Origin: Hoeflea sp. IMCC20628 | GTDB lineage: Bacteria > Pseudomonadota > Alphaproteobacteria > Rhizobiales > Rhizobiaceae | DNA length: 64,000 nt | Reading direction: 5' to 3' | NCBI RefSeq assembly: GCF_001011155.1 | Contig: NZ_CP011479.1 | Coordinates: 4,351,662-4,415,661, forward strand | Part shown: piece by piece, positions 18,252-27,586 of the stretch | How the letters are laid out: the number at the start of each line of letters is the position of its first letter | Position numbering within the stretch: position 1 is the stretch's first letter | Position numbers and translations under genes: made by a program | Notes under the pieces: model-generated | Databases searched by the model: none | What the model was told of the DNA's origin: nothing | Seen by the model: the letters and a program-made list of their open reading frames with translations, nothing else

Positions 18252-18635
18252 TCAGGAAACGACGCGAAAACAGACCTTTGCAACACCAGCATTGATCATG
18301 CCGAGATGTCCGGCCGCCGCCTTGGAGACATCGATGATGCGTCCCTTGACGAAAGGGCCGCGGTCGTTGATGCGGACGATGACGGATTTGCCATTGCCCG
18401 GGTTGCTGACCTCCACTTTGGTGCCGAAGCTCAGACGCGGATGGGCAGCGGTCAGCTTGGAAGGATCCATGCGTTCACCGGAAGCGGTGCGCGAGGTCAG
18501 CGCATACCAGGATGCGCGACCGCAGGACGGCGCAGCAGCAGAGGCCGGGCTGAATGTTGTGAGCGTGGTTACAGCGGTCATGACGGCTGCAAGGAACAAT
18601 CCGGAGGCCCGTGCGTTAAGCTTTGTTGACGTCAA
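18252..18635 (-). CDS. RlpA-like (double-psi beta-barrel) septal ring lytic transglycosylase family protein
   Basis: A secreted protein of about 127 residues. A signal peptide (LFLAAVMTAVTT core, cleavage near ASAAA) is followed by a compact RlpA double-psi beta-barrel: CGRASWYALTS, RLSFGTKVEVSN, VIVRINDRGPFVKGRIIDVSKAAAGHLGM. The NDRGPF and D-x-S motifs are those of RlpA-type lytic enzymes; there is no SPOR domain, so it is much shorter than E. coli RlpA. No ATG fits. I chose a TTG at 18635 because AAAGGA lies eight bases upstream and the signal peptide then has the usual length; a TTG at 18686 would give 144 residues. Confidence 0.82.
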   Translation of the reverse strand: MTSTKLNARASGLFLAAVMTAVTTLTTFSPASAAAPSCGRASWYALTSRTASGERMDPSKLTAAHPRLSFGTKVEVSNPGNGKSVIVRINDRGPFVKGRIIDVSKAAAGHLGMINAGVAKVCFRVVS

Positions 18636-18763
18636 ATTCTCGATCCTTTTGGTTGAGGCCGTGTGTTGCACACCGAACCGGACCAAAAAAAGATCAGGGA
18701 AATCACTTGTTGTTTCTGTTTGTTGCAGTGCAACAGAACCTATAGTGCACTGGACTGCCGGGG

Positions 18764-19636
18764 TTACCCGGCCCAGTTGCCATTGTGCCAGAGCGAGTCC
18801 AGACCAGACTCATAGTCCGGATTGAGAAACTCATATCCGGCGGCCTTGATCCTGGCATTGGCTACCCGCTTGTTTTCACCGTAGAAAGACCGCGCCATCG
18901 GCGACAGATCAGCGGTGTCGAAGTCCATTTCCGGCGGCGGCGCAACGCCCATCAGCCTGGCGGCATATTCAACAACATGTTGCGGCGGCGCAGGCCTGTC
19001 ATCGGTCACATTGTAGATCCCGCCCAGACACTGCCGCGCCAGCAAGGCGGTGGCGCCGCCAATATCAGCGACATGGATCCGGTTGAACACCTGACCGGGC
19101 TTGATCAGCCGCCGCGCCTTGCCGGCCTGCATGGTCTTGAGCGCGTTGCGGCCCGGACCGTAAATGCCTGAGAGGCGAATGATGGCAAGCGGCACACCGG
19201 CCTCTGCCGCCAGGCGGGCCCAGTGGTCTTCGGCCGCGCGGCGTGCCACCGAGCGTCTGGACACCGGCCGGCACGGCGTGTCTTCATCGACCCAGGCGCC
19301 GCCGTGATCGCCATAGACTCCGACCGTGGAGAGATAGCCGGCCCACTCCAGTTTCGGCAGAACCTGCTTCAGCCCGCTGGTCAAATTCTCGAGCACCGGG
19401 TCACCGTCGTCGTCGGGCGCAATCGACATCAGGAGATGGGTGACCTCGGCAAGCGCCAAGCTAAGGTCTTCGGTAAGACTGCCACCACCGTAGAGGAACG
19501 GGGACAGGCCAGCGGCGCGCAGAGCGTCAAAGCGGGCTTCGCCACGGGTGGTGCCGCCGGCAAAAGCACATTCGCCGGCCAGCGCGCGGGCTATGGCAAG
19601 ACCGGAAAACCCGGCACCGAAAATCATCAGGTTCAT
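18764..19636 (-). CDS. NAD(P)-binding SDR-family oxidoreductase (YeeZ-like)
   Basis: A 290-residue atypical/extended SDR-like protein. It opens with a Rossmann motif (MIFGAGFSGLAIARAL) and has STVGVYGDHGGAWVDED and RLSGIYGPGRNAL, the segments seen in the YeeZ-like epimerase/dehydratase group. The catalytic Tyr is not in a clear YxxxK motif, so its reaction is not predictable. A start four codons upstream (19648) is possible, but its ribosome-binding site would touch the ATG, so 19636 is preferred. It lies 47 bp after queG on the same strand. Confidence 0.88.
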   Translation of the reverse strand: MNLMIFGAGFSGLAIARALAGECAFAGGTTRGEARFDALRAAGLSPFLYGGGSLTEDLSLALAEVTHLLMSIAPDDDGDPVLENLTSGLKQVLPKLEWAGYLSTVGVYGDHGGAWVDEDTPCRPVSRRSVARRAAEDHWARLAAEAGVPLAIIRLSGIYGPGRNALKTMQAGKARRLIKPGQVFNRIHVADIGGATALLARQCLGGIYNVTDDRPAPPQHVVEYAARLMGVAPPPEMDFDTADLSPMARSFYGENKRVANARIKAAGYEFLNPDYESGLDSLWHNGNWAG

Positions 19637-19683
19637 CTGGCAATCCATCCTTTCATGAAATTTCGGCGTCCGGCATCATGGTT

Positions 19684-20856
19684 TCACGGATCCGGCGTCA
19701 GCGCGATGCGCCATTCGGCGCGGACATCATCGTCGGTCTCAGTGCCAGCCTGCGCCTGCAGGCCCTGCATGTAGTCCGATCCAGTCAGTTGCGACAGGGC
19801 CCAGACCGCAGCACCCCGCACCAGCCCCGAGGCATCGCCCAGCAGCACCTCGCAGTCTGGCACCAGGCTTTGATCTTCGCTGTTGCCAGCGGCAATCAGC
19901 ACGTTTCGCAGAAACCTGTCGCGGCCGATCCGCTTGACCGGAGAACCGGAGAAAAATGTGCGGAACGTCGCATCGTCCAGCTTCAGGAAATCGCCAAGCG
20001 GCGGCGACAACAAATCGTTCCGCGCCATCAGCTTGGCCTCGTGCGAAGCCACCGCATATTTATTCCAGGGACAGGCCGCCAGGCAATCATCGCAGCCATA
20101 GATGCGGTTGCCGATGGCGCGGCGGAACTCGTGCGGAACCGGACCCTTGTTCTCGATGGTGAGATAGGAAATGCAGCGCCTTGCATCGATCTGGTAGGGC
20201 GCGGGGAAGGCATTGGTCGGGCAGGCATCTAGACAGGCCCGGCAGGAGCCGCAATGATCGGTTTCGCCGTCATCAACAGGAAGTTCAACGGTGGTGAAGA
20301 TCGAGGCGAGAAACAGCCAGGAGCCCTGCGTGCGGCTGACCAGATTGGTGTGCTTGCCGATCCAGCCCAGTCCCGCCGATTGGGCCAGTGGCTTTTCCAT
20401 CACCGGGGCAGTGTCGACGAAAACCTTGACGTCGCCGCCCGAACGGGAGGCGAATTTGCCGGCCAGCTCTTTCAGTTTGCCCTTGATCAGGTCGTGGTAA
20501 TCGCGGTTGCGGGCGTAGACTGAAATATTGGCGCTGGATTTTCGCTCGAGATTGGCAAGCGGCTCGCTCTCCGGGCCGTAATTCATTGCCAGCATGATCA
20601 CCGATCGGGCTTCCGGCCATAAATTGCGCGGGGCGCTGCGGCGTTCCACCGTTTCGGCGATCCAGGCCATCGAGCCATGCCGGTCGAGATCAACGAAGTG
20701 ATCCAGCCGTTCACGCAATTGCGGATCGGCATCGGCGCCGGTCACGGCAAGGTCGCAAAACCCCAGCGCCCTGGCCTCGTCACGCAGGAAAGTCTTGAGC
20801 CGCGCCGCCCTTGCGTCAGTGATGACCATGGACGATTCGGGGCCGGAACCAGTCAT
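19684..20856 (-). CDS. queG: Epoxyqueuosine reductase
   Basis: About 390 residues. QueG carries out the last step of queuosine biosynthesis, reducing epoxyqueuosine in tRNA with a cobalamin and two [4Fe-4S] clusters. The N-terminal domain (ALGFCDLAVTGAD, VIMLAMNYGPE) is the cobalamin-binding part. The ferredoxin-like motifs are CGSCRACLDACPTNAF and CDDCLAACPWN, followed by a HEAT-like C-terminal segment. The start is uncertain: the ATG at 20856 lies four bases after the GST stop codon but has no clear Shine-Dalgarno; an internal ATG at 20829 is an alternative. Confidence 0.95.
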   Translation of the reverse strand: MTGSGPESSMVITDARAARLKTFLRDEARALGFCDLAVTGADADPQLRERLDHFVDLDRHGSMAWIAETVERRSAPRNLWPEARSVIMLAMNYGPESEPLANLERKSSANISVYARNRDYHDLIKGKLKELAGKFASRSGGDVKVFVDTAPVMEKPLAQSAGLGWIGKHTNLVSRTQGSWLFLASIFTTVELPVDDGETDHCGSCRACLDACPTNAFPAPYQIDARRCISYLTIENKGPVPHEFRRAIGNRIYGCDDCLAACPWNKYAVASHEAKLMARNDLLSPPLGDFLKLDDATFRTFFSGSPVKRIGRDRFLRNVLIAAGNSEDQSLVPDCEVLLGDASGLVRGAAVWALSQLTGSDYMQGLQAQAGTETDDDVRAEWRIALTPDP

Positions 20857-20860
20857 CGAG

Positions 20861-21553
20861 CTAGAAATCGAGATCGGCGTAGTGAGCAACCGGTGGCAAA
20901 TTTCGAATCCGGTCAGTCAACAGCGGCCTGAACGAGGGGCGGGACTTGATGCGCTGGTACCATTCCTTGGCTTGCGGATACTCGTTCCAGTCGATCTCGC
21001 CAAGATAGTCCATCACCGACAGCGCAGAGGCGGCGGCAAGATCGGCATAGCTCATCCGGTCGCCGGCTAGCCAGGTGCGGGAGCCTGCAAGCCAGGACAG
21101 ATATTTCATGTGCTGGCGGATGTTGGCGCGGCCGGTGCGCAGCATTTTGGGGTCTGGCGCGCCGCCACCATTGCTTGACGGCAATTGCAGCTTGATAAAC
21201 CGTTCGCGGACCAGCGGACGCACAACATCCTGCTCGAACTTGACCAGAAACCATTCCATCAATCGCCTGATTTCGGCGCGGCTGAACGGATTTTCGGCCA
21301 GAAGACGGCGGTCGCGCTTGAACACGCCAAAGGATTCATCGAGCCACTCGGCAATGACATGCGGTCCACACAAGGCGTGGCCGTTGTCGGTCACCAGAAC
21401 AGGCAGGGTTTCAGCCGGATTGAGCTTGAGAAACTCCGGGCGCCGTTCCCACGGAAGCTCCTCCTTCAGCTCGGCTGCAAAATCGACCTCGCTGAAACAC
21501 ACTCGAACAAAGCGGGAGGCGACGGACACTGTGTGATGATAAAGAACTGGCAT
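20861..21553 (-). CDS. Glutathione S-transferase family protein
   Basis: A 230-residue soluble protein with the two-domain GST layout. The N-terminal thioredoxin-like domain (about 1-80) has FLKLNPAETLPVLV, the cis-proline motif that contacts glutathione, then CGPHVIAEWLDE. The C-terminal helical domain has the WLAGDRMSYADLAAASALS N-capping box. Substrate and physiological role are unknown. It lies immediately upstream of queG, four bases apart, as in several rhizobial genomes by general knowledge. Confidence 0.93.
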   Translation of the reverse strand: MPVLYHHTVSVASRFVRVCFSEVDFAAELKEELPWERRPEFLKLNPAETLPVLVTDNGHALCGPHVIAEWLDESFGVFKRDRRLLAENPFSRAEIRRLMEWFLVKFEQDVVRPLVRERFIKLQLPSSNGGGAPDPKMLRTGRANIRQHMKYLSWLAGSRTWLAGDRMSYADLAAASALSVMDYLGEIDWNEYPQAKEWYQRIKSRPSFRPLLTDRIRNLPPVAHYADLDF

Positions 21554-21744
21554 TGTTAAAGCTGGACATGCTCTCGTTGGCGGGGTGCGCGGGACTGGTC
21601 AGATTCCGGAAAATAGAGCTATAGGGATTGGCCCACCGCAAGACAAGCGAATCACTGATCGGATATTGGCGACTCCTTTGTGGCGAAATCGGGCGATCAA
21701 CCCGCAATGAGCGGAAATCAGTCGAGACAAGGACGGGCACGAGC

Positions 21745-22548
21745 ATGAACGAGTCGACAATTGTGGGGGCTTTTCTTGGCCTCATCGAAGGACTTACCGA
21801 GTTTGTCCCGGTGTCTTCGACGGCGCACCTGCTGCTGGCCGGTCATTTTCTCGGTTTCAAATCTCCCGGCAACAGCTTCGAGGTGCTGGTTCAGCTCGGC
21901 GCCATATTGGCAATCCTGTCGGTTTATTTCGCGCGGTTGTGGAAGCTTGCCATGGATCTTCCTTCCAGCGCCACGGCGCGGCGATTTGTCGGCGCCATTT
22001 TACTGGCTTTCCTGCCTGCAGCGGTGATCGGTGCATTCGCGCATGGCTTCATCAAGTCGGTGCTGTTCGAATCAACCGCGCTGATCTGCTGGGTGCTGAT
22101 CGGCGGCGGCGTGATTCTCCTGATGATCGACCGGATGAAACTGACACCCAAATACACCAATGTGATGGATTATCCGCTGCCACTGGCATTCAAGATCGGA
22201 CTGTTCCAGTGCCTGGCTATGATTCCCGGAACCTCCCGCTCCGGTGCGACCATCGCCGGCGCGCTTCTGATGGGCGCCGACAAGCGGTCAGCCGCGGAGT
22301 TTTCCTTTTTCCTCGCCATGCCCACAATGGTGGGCGCCTTTACGCTGGATCTGTACAAGAATTACGACAAGCTGGCCTATGATGATGTCGTCACCATCGT
22401 GGTCGGCTTCATCATGGCGTTTATCGCCGGCGTGATCGTGGTTCGGGGCCTGCTCGATTTTGTCTCGCGGCACGGCTTTGCGGTGTTCGCCTGGTGGCGC
22501 ATCGTCGTCGGCACACTCGGCCTCATCGGCCTGTGGCTGCTGGGCTGA
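21745..22548 (+). CDS. uppP: Undecaprenyl-diphosphatase
   Basis: A 267-residue membrane enzyme of the BacA/UppP family that dephosphorylates undecaprenyl diphosphate to recycle the lipid carrier for peptidoglycan and other envelope polymers. The two signature motifs are present: [17 protein letters not shown] near the N-terminus and [14 protein letters not shown] in the second half, with about eight hydrophobic segments. The longest frame begins at 21628, but the ATG at 21745 matches family N-termini and is preceded by AAGGA. It is transcribed away from the GST/queG genes; the 191-bp gap between them (21554-21744) should hold both promoters. Confidence 0.97.
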   Translation: MNESTIVGAFLGLIEGLTEFVPVSSTAHLLLAGHFLGFKSPGNSFEVLVQLGAILAILSVYFARLWKLAMDLPSSATARRFVGAILLAFLPAAVIGAFAHGFIKSVLFESTALICWVLIGGGVILLMIDRMKLTPKYTNVMDYPLPLAFKIGLFQCLAMIPGTSRSGATIAGALLMGADKRSAAEFSFFLAMPTMVGAFTLDLYKNYDKLAYDDVVTIVVGFIMAFIAGVIVVRGLLDFVSRHGFAVFAWWRIVVGTLGLIGLWLLG

Positions 22549-22675
22549 ACCCAACCGGCCTCAGCCATGTCCGGCTGAGAGCCATTTGACAGCCGGATCG
22601 GCGACGACCAATCCGTGACCTGCGCACTGGCGATCAGGTGGATTCACCCGTTCCGGACAGAATATTTCCTGAAAT

Positions 22676-22828
22676 TCAGTTGGCGATGGTCTGAACAGCG
22701 CAGGGATCAACACCATAGGCAGGGGTGCAGCCCTTGGGCGAGTGGGCGACACTGCGTGGCGCGAAAGCTGATGCGGACAAAATCACCACAATTGCGAACG
22801 CGAACGCGGTTACCACTGTTTTACCCAT
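22676..22828 (-). CDS. Small secreted peptide, 50 residues, unknown function
   Basis: An ORF of 50 codons in the 515-bp space between uppP and the TauE/SafE gene. It reads as a signal peptide (MGKTVVTAFAFAIVVILSAS then AFA, a plausible cleavage site), followed by about 25 residues with two cysteines (KGCTPAYGVDPC). A GGGA element lies about ten bases before the ATG. I do not recognise the family. The signal-peptide pattern and cysteine pair make it more than a random frame, but the evidence is moderate. Confidence 0.5.
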   Translation of the reverse strand: MGKTVVTAFAFAIVVILSASAFAPRSVAHSPKGCTPAYGVDPCAVQTIAN

Positions 22829-23063
22829 GAACTCAATTCCCGACCTGTTTTCAACTCAACACTACAATTGACCATCTGGCAAAAGCACGTGGCAGTCGAT
22901 TTTCGACTCTGCAGCACCCGTTCTGGTGTGCCCGTTCCCCTGACGCTTGCGCGCCGGGCCGTGCTCTCCGAGAGAAGCAGAGGCGGATTACGCCACGTTG
23001 GCTGCCCGTTCAAGTCCTATTCCTGCAAGGCCGCACTTATACCGGCAGAAACTTAAACCAATG

Positions 23064-23816
23064 CTAACCATGCGCCATTCCGGCAACACCGCGCCGGATC
23101 AAATCGATGGAAAGCACGGTCAGGCAGACCTTGAAAATCAGTTGAAAGCGGTTCTCGGGGGTCTTGCGCAGGATATTGGCACCGACCCAGGTGCCCGCCA
23201 ATCCAGTGAGAATCATCGCCGCAATCAACGGCAGCCACGGCGCAAAGGCAAAACCGGCCAGGGCAAAAGCAATGGTCTTGACCAGATGTTGCAAGCTCAT
23301 AACGGCGGCCGTGGTGGCCTGAAACCGCATACGGTCGGGAAACGTCTTGGACAGAACCACGGCGTTTAACGGGCCCGTTGCGCCAAAGATCATTGTCAGG
23401 AATGTGGTGATCGCACCTGTCACTGCGAAACCGGGCAGTCTGATCGCCGCCAGACGGGGCAACCGCATCCATGTGATCAACAGGATGAAAAACCCGAGTA
23501 TCGCCTTGAGCACAGGATCAGACAAGGCGCCGACCGCGGTGCTTCCGGCCCAAGCCCCCGGAATGGCGCCAACAAGAAAAGCCGCCAGGCAGGTCCAAAC
23601 GACATGATTGTGCAAAATCGCCGCGCGACCGACATTGGAGCCCAGTTGCACCACGCCATGCAGCGGAATGATGGCTGCCACGGGGACGAGATATCCCATC
23701 ACCGCCAGCATCGCGATACCGCCGCCCATACCCGCCGACACGGTCAGCGCCGAAGTGAAAAAACTTGCAGCGATCAGGACCATCGCGACCCAGGGCTCAA
23801 GCCCGGACGGCGCCAC
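23064..23816 (-). CDS. TauE/SafE-family sulfite exporter-like permease
   Basis: A membrane protein of at least 250 residues with about eight hydrophobic segments and the family repeats FFTSALTVSAGMGGG and FGATGPLNAVVLSK. TauE/SafE proteins export sulfite or sulfoacetate-type organosulfonates. The annotated start is a GTG at 23816. Family N-termini usually extend a further ten or so residues (here ADLVSLFAT), which would need a CTG at 23849 overlapping the upstream stop as CTGA, with GGGGAG before it. It could remove the sulfite made by Xsc elsewhere in the window, but it is 39 kb away, so that link is only a guess. Confidence 0.85.
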   Translation of the reverse strand: MAPSGLEPWVAMVLIAASFFTSALTVSAGMGGGIAMLAVMGYLVPVAAIIPLHGVVQLGSNVGRAAILHNHVVWTCLAAFLVGAIPGAWAGSTAVGALSDPVLKAILGFFILLITWMRLPRLAAIRLPGFAVTGAITTFLTMIFGATGPLNAVVLSKTFPDRMRFQATTAAVMSLQHLVKTIAFALAGFAFAPWLPLIAAMILTGLAGTWVGANILRKTPENRFQLIFKVCLTVLSIDLIRRGVAGMAHG

Positions 23817-23845
23817 AGTTGCAAACAGCGAGACCAGATCGGCGC

Positions 23846-24826
23846 TCAGGCTTCGCTCCCCGTGCCGCTATACTGGCCGTGCGGACGGTAGCGGGTGAGG
23901 TAACTCGGCAGGATCGCCTCCACGGTGGATGGCGCAATTCCCATACCAGCCAAAGTGCGGCTCTGACTTGTTGCTTCGGCGGAGACAACATTGTCAGTCT
24001 TGAGCAGAATGACCTGATCGCCGGTCAATGGCGGGTCAATCAATGGAATGAAGCTGGCGATCTTGCCAATCATCGACGCCAGCGCCCAAGGCAATGTCAC
24101 CAAAGCGCGCTTGCGGTGCGTGATCTTGAGGATCTCCTCAAGGCATTCCTTGAAGCTCATCACGCGCGCTCCGCCGAGTTCGTAAATCGTTCCGCCAATC
24201 AGCTTTCCATCGACGCTGCGCGCGACGGCTTCCGCGACATCTCCGACATAGACCGGCTGGAATTTGGTTTCGCCGCCACCGATCAGCGGCAGGGCCGGTG
24301 CGAAGCGGGCCATTTCAGCAAACTTGTTGAAAAATCCGTCTTCCGGGCCAAAAACGATCGAGGGACGCAGGATCACTGCGTCAGGCAGGATCTTAGCAAC
24401 GGCAGCCTCCGCGAGACCCTTGGATCTGGCGTAATCAGACGCTGATTCGGCATCGGCGCCAATGGCCGAGATATGGGTCAGTCTAGCGCCTGCAGCACGG
24501 GCTGCTTCGGCGACCGCGCGGGCGCCAAAACCCTGGACCGAATCAAAGGTATTGCGTCCGGACTCGAAAAGAATACCGACGCAATTGACGACATGATCCG
24601 AACCCTGAACCGCCCGGTCTACCGAATCACGGTTTCGCAAATTGGCCTGGATGGCGACAATCTGGCCAACTCCTCCCAGGGGTTGAAGATGACCGGCGAG
24701 ATCGGGTCGGCGCACCGCAACACGGATCCGGTAACCGCGGCGGGCAAGCGCGCGTACCACGTGGCGGCCAACAAAGCCGGACCCGCCGAATACCGTGACG
24801 AGCTTGGGTTGGTTCAGCGATGTCAT
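23846..24826 (-). CDS. NDUFA9-like NAD(P)-binding protein (atypical SDR)
   Basis: A 326-residue atypical short-chain dehydrogenase of the complex I NDUFA9 subunit-like family. It has VTVFGGSGFVGRHVVRAL, the dinucleotide-binding motif, NCVGILFE, SAIGADAESASDYARSKGLAE and RPSIVFGPEDGFFNKFAEMA. In mitochondria the homologue is an accessory subunit of complex I; in bacteria its task is not settled, though a link to quinone or membrane metabolism is often assumed. The ATG at 24826 has GGGAG eight bases upstream and is preferred to the one eight codons earlier. The downstream TauE/SafE gene may overlap its stop. Confidence 0.93.
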   Translation of the reverse strand: MTSLNQPKLVTVFGGSGFVGRHVVRALARRGYRIRVAVRRPDLAGHLQPLGGVGQIVAIQANLRNRDSVDRAVQGSDHVVNCVGILFESGRNTFDSVQGFGARAVAEAARAAGARLTHISAIGADAESASDYARSKGLAEAAVAKILPDAVILRPSIVFGPEDGFFNKFAEMARFAPALPLIGGGETKFQPVYVGDVAEAVARSVDGKLIGGTIYELGGARVMSFKECLEEILKITHRKRALVTLPWALASMIGKIASFIPLIDPPLTGDQVILLKTDNVVSAEATSQSRTLAGMGIAPSTVEAILPSYLTRYRPHGQYSGTGSEA

Positions 24827-25078
24827 CTGTGCTCTCCCTGACAGGATCATTGGGGCAGGTGGATATGACTGAAGCGCCGTGCGTCAAATCTAACGCAAAT
24901 ACGCGCTGCAGCAGGAATAATCTGGTGCTCGGCTTTATCCCCAAATCGATGCCGCTGCGAGGATAAATGCAATTGGTCAATCAACTGCGACTGCAGTCCA
25001 TCCAAGCTCATAGTCAATAACGGCGCCAAGGTGAAGGGCAAAGCCTGCACCAAATGGATCAGACCGCGTTCACATGCA

Positions 25079-25372
25079 TCAGGCGTCATGACCCTTGATG
25101 ACGATCAGTTCGCCATCAGAGAATTTCTGGCGGATCGAACGGGCCTTCTGATAGGTCTTTGAATTGTAGCAGGCGAGGGCAGCCTCGTAACTGGGGAACT
25201 CGATAACGACGTTGCGGGCCCGTGATGCGCCTTCGACCGGGTCAAATTCACCACCGCGGACCAGAAATGTCGCGCCGAACTCCTTGTAGGCTGGCGTCGC
25301 GGTTTCGACATAGGCCTTGTAAGCCTCCGCATCATGCACATCGATCCGCCCGATCCAGTATCCCTTGGCCAT
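25079..25372 (-). CDS. DUF1330 family protein
   Basis: A 97-residue protein of the DUF1330 family (dimeric alpha-beta barrel-like fold). It shows AKGYWIGRIDVHDAEAYKAY, GATFLVRGGEFDPVEG, NVVIEFPSYEAALACYNS and FSDGELIVIKG, which are the conserved stretches. No enzymatic function is known. The start ATG at 25372 has a strong GGAAGGA. A longer frame begins 24 codons earlier inside the intergenic space, and is rejected. It follows pyrF by 19 bp in the same direction, an arrangement common in rhizobia. Confidence 0.93.
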   Translation of the reverse strand: MAKGYWIGRIDVHDAEAYKAYVETATPAYKEFGATFLVRGGEFDPVEGASRARNVVIEFPSYEAALACYNSKTYQKARSIRQKFSDGELIVIKGHDA

Positions 25373-25391
25373 GATCCCGTTCCTTCCGGTT

Positions 25392-26120
25392 CTAAAACTG
25401 CGCCATTTCCAGGCGGATTGCGCGGGCGGCGGCGGCTGGGTCACTTGCCGCCGAAACAGGTCGGCCGACCACCAGATGCGACGCGCCGGCTTGAAGAGCC
25501 TGTGCAGGCGTCATCACCCTTTTCTGATCCCCGTGGTCGGTGCCTGAAGGCCGGATGCCCGGCGTGACGATGGCCATGTCAGGACCAACGATAGCCCGCA
25601 CAGCCTTGGCTTCGGCGGCCGAGCAGACGATGCCGCCCATGCCCGCATCGCGCGCCTGCGCGGCACGGCGCAGCACCAGTTGTTCGGGGGTATATGCATA
25701 GCCGGCTTCAGCAAGATCATCAGCGTCCATCGAGGTCAGGACTGTCACGCCCAGCAGACACAGATTGCTGCCCCGGGCGGCCTCGACTGCGGCGCGCATG
25801 GCTTTTGGATAGGCGTGCAGGGTCAGCATATCGACGCCCATGCCAACAACGTTCTCGACACCCTTGGCGACCGTGTTGTCGATATCGAGGAGCTTCATAT
25901 CAAGGAAGACCTTGTGTCCCGACGCCTTGAGATCCCGCGCCAGGTGCAATCCGCCGGCAAAGGCGAGCTGATATCCAATCTTGAAGAATACCGCTTCATT
26001 GCCAATACGCGTCACCAAAGCCTCGGCTTCGGCAACCGTGGGCACGTCGAGCGCGACAATCAAGCGCGGGTCGATGATTTCACTGGCAGGCACAGATTGA
26101 TCAAGCACTGCATTTTCCAT
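25392..26120 (-). CDS. pyrF: Orotidine 5'-phosphate decarboxylase
   Basis: A 242-residue TIM-barrel enzyme that decarboxylates OMP to UMP, the last step of de novo pyrimidine synthesis. The catalytic Lys-Asp network is in [14 protein letters not shown], and the phosphate-binding [15 protein letters not shown] and [14 protein letters not shown] loops are present. The ATG at 26120 has GGAGGG at a good distance, so 14 further upstream in-frame codons are excluded. Confidence 0.97.
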   Translation of the reverse strand: MENAVLDQSVPASEIIDPRLIVALDVPTVAEAEALVTRIGNEAVFFKIGYQLAFAGGLHLARDLKASGHKVFLDMKLLDIDNTVAKGVENVVGMGVDMLTLHAYPKAMRAAVEAARGSNLCLLGVTVLTSMDADDLAEAGYAYTPEQLVLRRAAQARDAGMGGIVCSAAEAKAVRAIVGPDMAIVTPGIRPSGTDHGDQKRVMTPAQALQAGASHLVVGRPVSAASDPAAAARAIRLEMAQF

Positions 26121-26210
26121 GATGCATTCCCTCCGTGTTTTCCGGTCCTCGCATGAAGACAAAAGCTTCGCAACCCTGCTCGAACCGCCGTGGCGGCAAT
26201 ACTTGCCGGC

Positions 26211-26792
26211 TCAGCGGCTGTTCATCATGACGCAATGGGTGATCAGGGACTTACAAGCCTTGGCCAACATCGCCTGTGTGCGCTCGTCGGTAATCCGCCC
26301 TTCCTCGTCAAAGGCAGTGGCTGCGGCGCCAACCGAACATTGCTCGCTGATGACCTGTGCGCCAACATTCATCATCACAGGGCGGACATGACCGAGGCAC
26401 CGAATGCCTGCAAATTTGCCATTGGATGCCGAGCCGAGCGCCACATAACGGCCCGCCCACGGTTTGAACGCACGGTCGCCATCCTTTGAAATCAGACTGA
26501 CCCAGTCGATCATGTTCTTGAGCAGCGGCGGGATTGATGAATTGTATTCCGGGCAACACAGAAACACACCGTCCTGTGCAGCAATCATGCGCCCAAGCTT
26601 CATGGCGTTTTCAGGGATACCCGACTGGTTTTTCAGATCCTCGTCAACGATGGGCAGCGGGTAATCAATCAGCGAGATACGGGTCACATCCGCGCCTTGC
26701 CTGGCCAGTTCCACAGACGCCGCAGCAGCCAATCCCGCATTGAAAGAGTTGCTCCGGTTGGAGCCGGGCAAAACCAGGATCTTGGGTATCAT
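26211..26792 (-). CDS. NADPH-dependent FMN reductase family protein
   Basis: A 193-residue flavodoxin-like protein. The FMN phosphate-binding loop is GSNRSNSFNAGLA, and the CCPEYNSSIPPLLKNMIDW motif places it among NAD(P)H:quinone/azo/chromate-type reductases (ChrR, ArsH-like). It probably reduces quinones or flavins in the cytoplasm. It starts with ATG; the downstream gene on the same strand is pyrF, 90 bp away. The actual acceptor is unknown. Confidence 0.92.
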   Translation of the reverse strand: MIPKILVLPGSNRSNSFNAGLAAAASVELARQGADVTRISLIDYPLPIVDEDLKNQSGIPENAMKLGRMIAAQDGVFLCCPEYNSSIPPLLKNMIDWVSLISKDGDRAFKPWAGRYVALGSASNGKFAGIRCLGHVRPVMMNVGAQVISEQCSVGAAATAFDEEGRITDERTQAMLAKACKSLITHCVMMNSR

Positions 26793-26883
26793 CTGCTACT
26801 CCGCTGCACTGTCGCCGGTTGAGTGGGACACACTCGTGTCCGTTGCTGCCTGCAAAATGCAGCCATTCGGCGTCTTCTTAAGC

Positions 26884-27474
26884 TCAAACCGGCCGCCGGT
26901 AGATCCACAATCTCGCCGGTGGCACATTTCGCATGACGAAATCGTGGTGCACCACCTCGAAGCTGACGCCGCGCGACGTCACCGGTGATTTCGGGCCATA
27001 GGAAAACTGCACGACGGGTCGTCCCGGCGGCAGGCGATCGAGAAGGTCTTCAACCAGTGCAACGCGCTGGGCCATGGGAAAATTGAGCAACGGAATACCG
27101 GAGATCACGCAATCAAAGAGACTGGTCTTCAAGCTTCCCAGTGTTGTGCCCAGATCGAACGCGTCGCCGCAAATGAAATGAACTCCAGGGAAATCGAGTT
27201 TCAGACGGGCATGGAAATCGGAGGAAAACTCAATCGACACGAGGTCGGACGGAGCCACACCACGGGCCAGAACGGCGCGGGTGATCACGCCCGTTCCCGG
27301 TCCCAACTCAAGCACCGGAAGCCCGGACGCGGGATTGATCACCGAGGCCATGGAACGTGCAGTGATCGATGAGGTTGGCATGATAGCGCCGACGGCCTTC
27401 GGACCGTGCATCCAGCCTTTGAAAAAACGAATCTCGTCATCAAAATGCTTGGCGATTCGCTCAGGAAAACTCAT
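26884..27474 (-). CDS. pmtA: Phospholipid N-methyltransferase, PmtA type
   Basis: A 196-residue SAM-dependent methyltransferase resembling Sinorhizobium/Agrobacterium PmtA, which methylates phosphatidylethanolamine stepwise to phosphatidylcholine at the inner membrane. The N-terminal HFDDEIRFFKGWMHGPKAVG and PTSSITARSM segments and motif I (VLELGPGTGVITRAV) are characteristic, as is the C-terminal FVMRNVPPARLWIYRRP. The ATG at 27474 is used; an in-frame TTG 13 codons upstream is also possible. Location just after dnaJ matches the order I know from other rhizobia, which supports the name. Confidence 0.88.
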   Translation of the reverse strand: MSFPERIAKHFDDEIRFFKGWMHGPKAVGAIMPTSSITARSMASVINPASGLPVLELGPGTGVITRAVLARGVAPSDLVSIEFSSDFHARLKLDFPGVHFICGDAFDLGTTLGSLKTSLFDCVISGIPLLNFPMAQRVALVEDLLDRLPPGRPVVQFSYGPKSPVTSRGVSFEVVHHDFVMRNVPPARLWIYRRPV

Positions 27475-27586
27475 GCTCACGGCCTGCCCCTCCGGCGTCG
27501 GCACCCCATCCAAAATACAATCTACACGACAATTTCTGGATCAAAAACATGGTGTATCCTGAGCAACGCCGGGATGGGCTGCAAGA

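Noticed and set aside
22559-22582. Hairpin CTCAGCC/GGCTGAG after uppP as terminator
   Set aside because: The stem is only seven bases with no T-run following; possible but too weak to list as a feature.
24827-25078. A gene in the 252-bp gap before the NDUFA9-like gene
   Set aside because: Short frames only, without ribosome-binding sites, signal peptides or known motifs on either strand.
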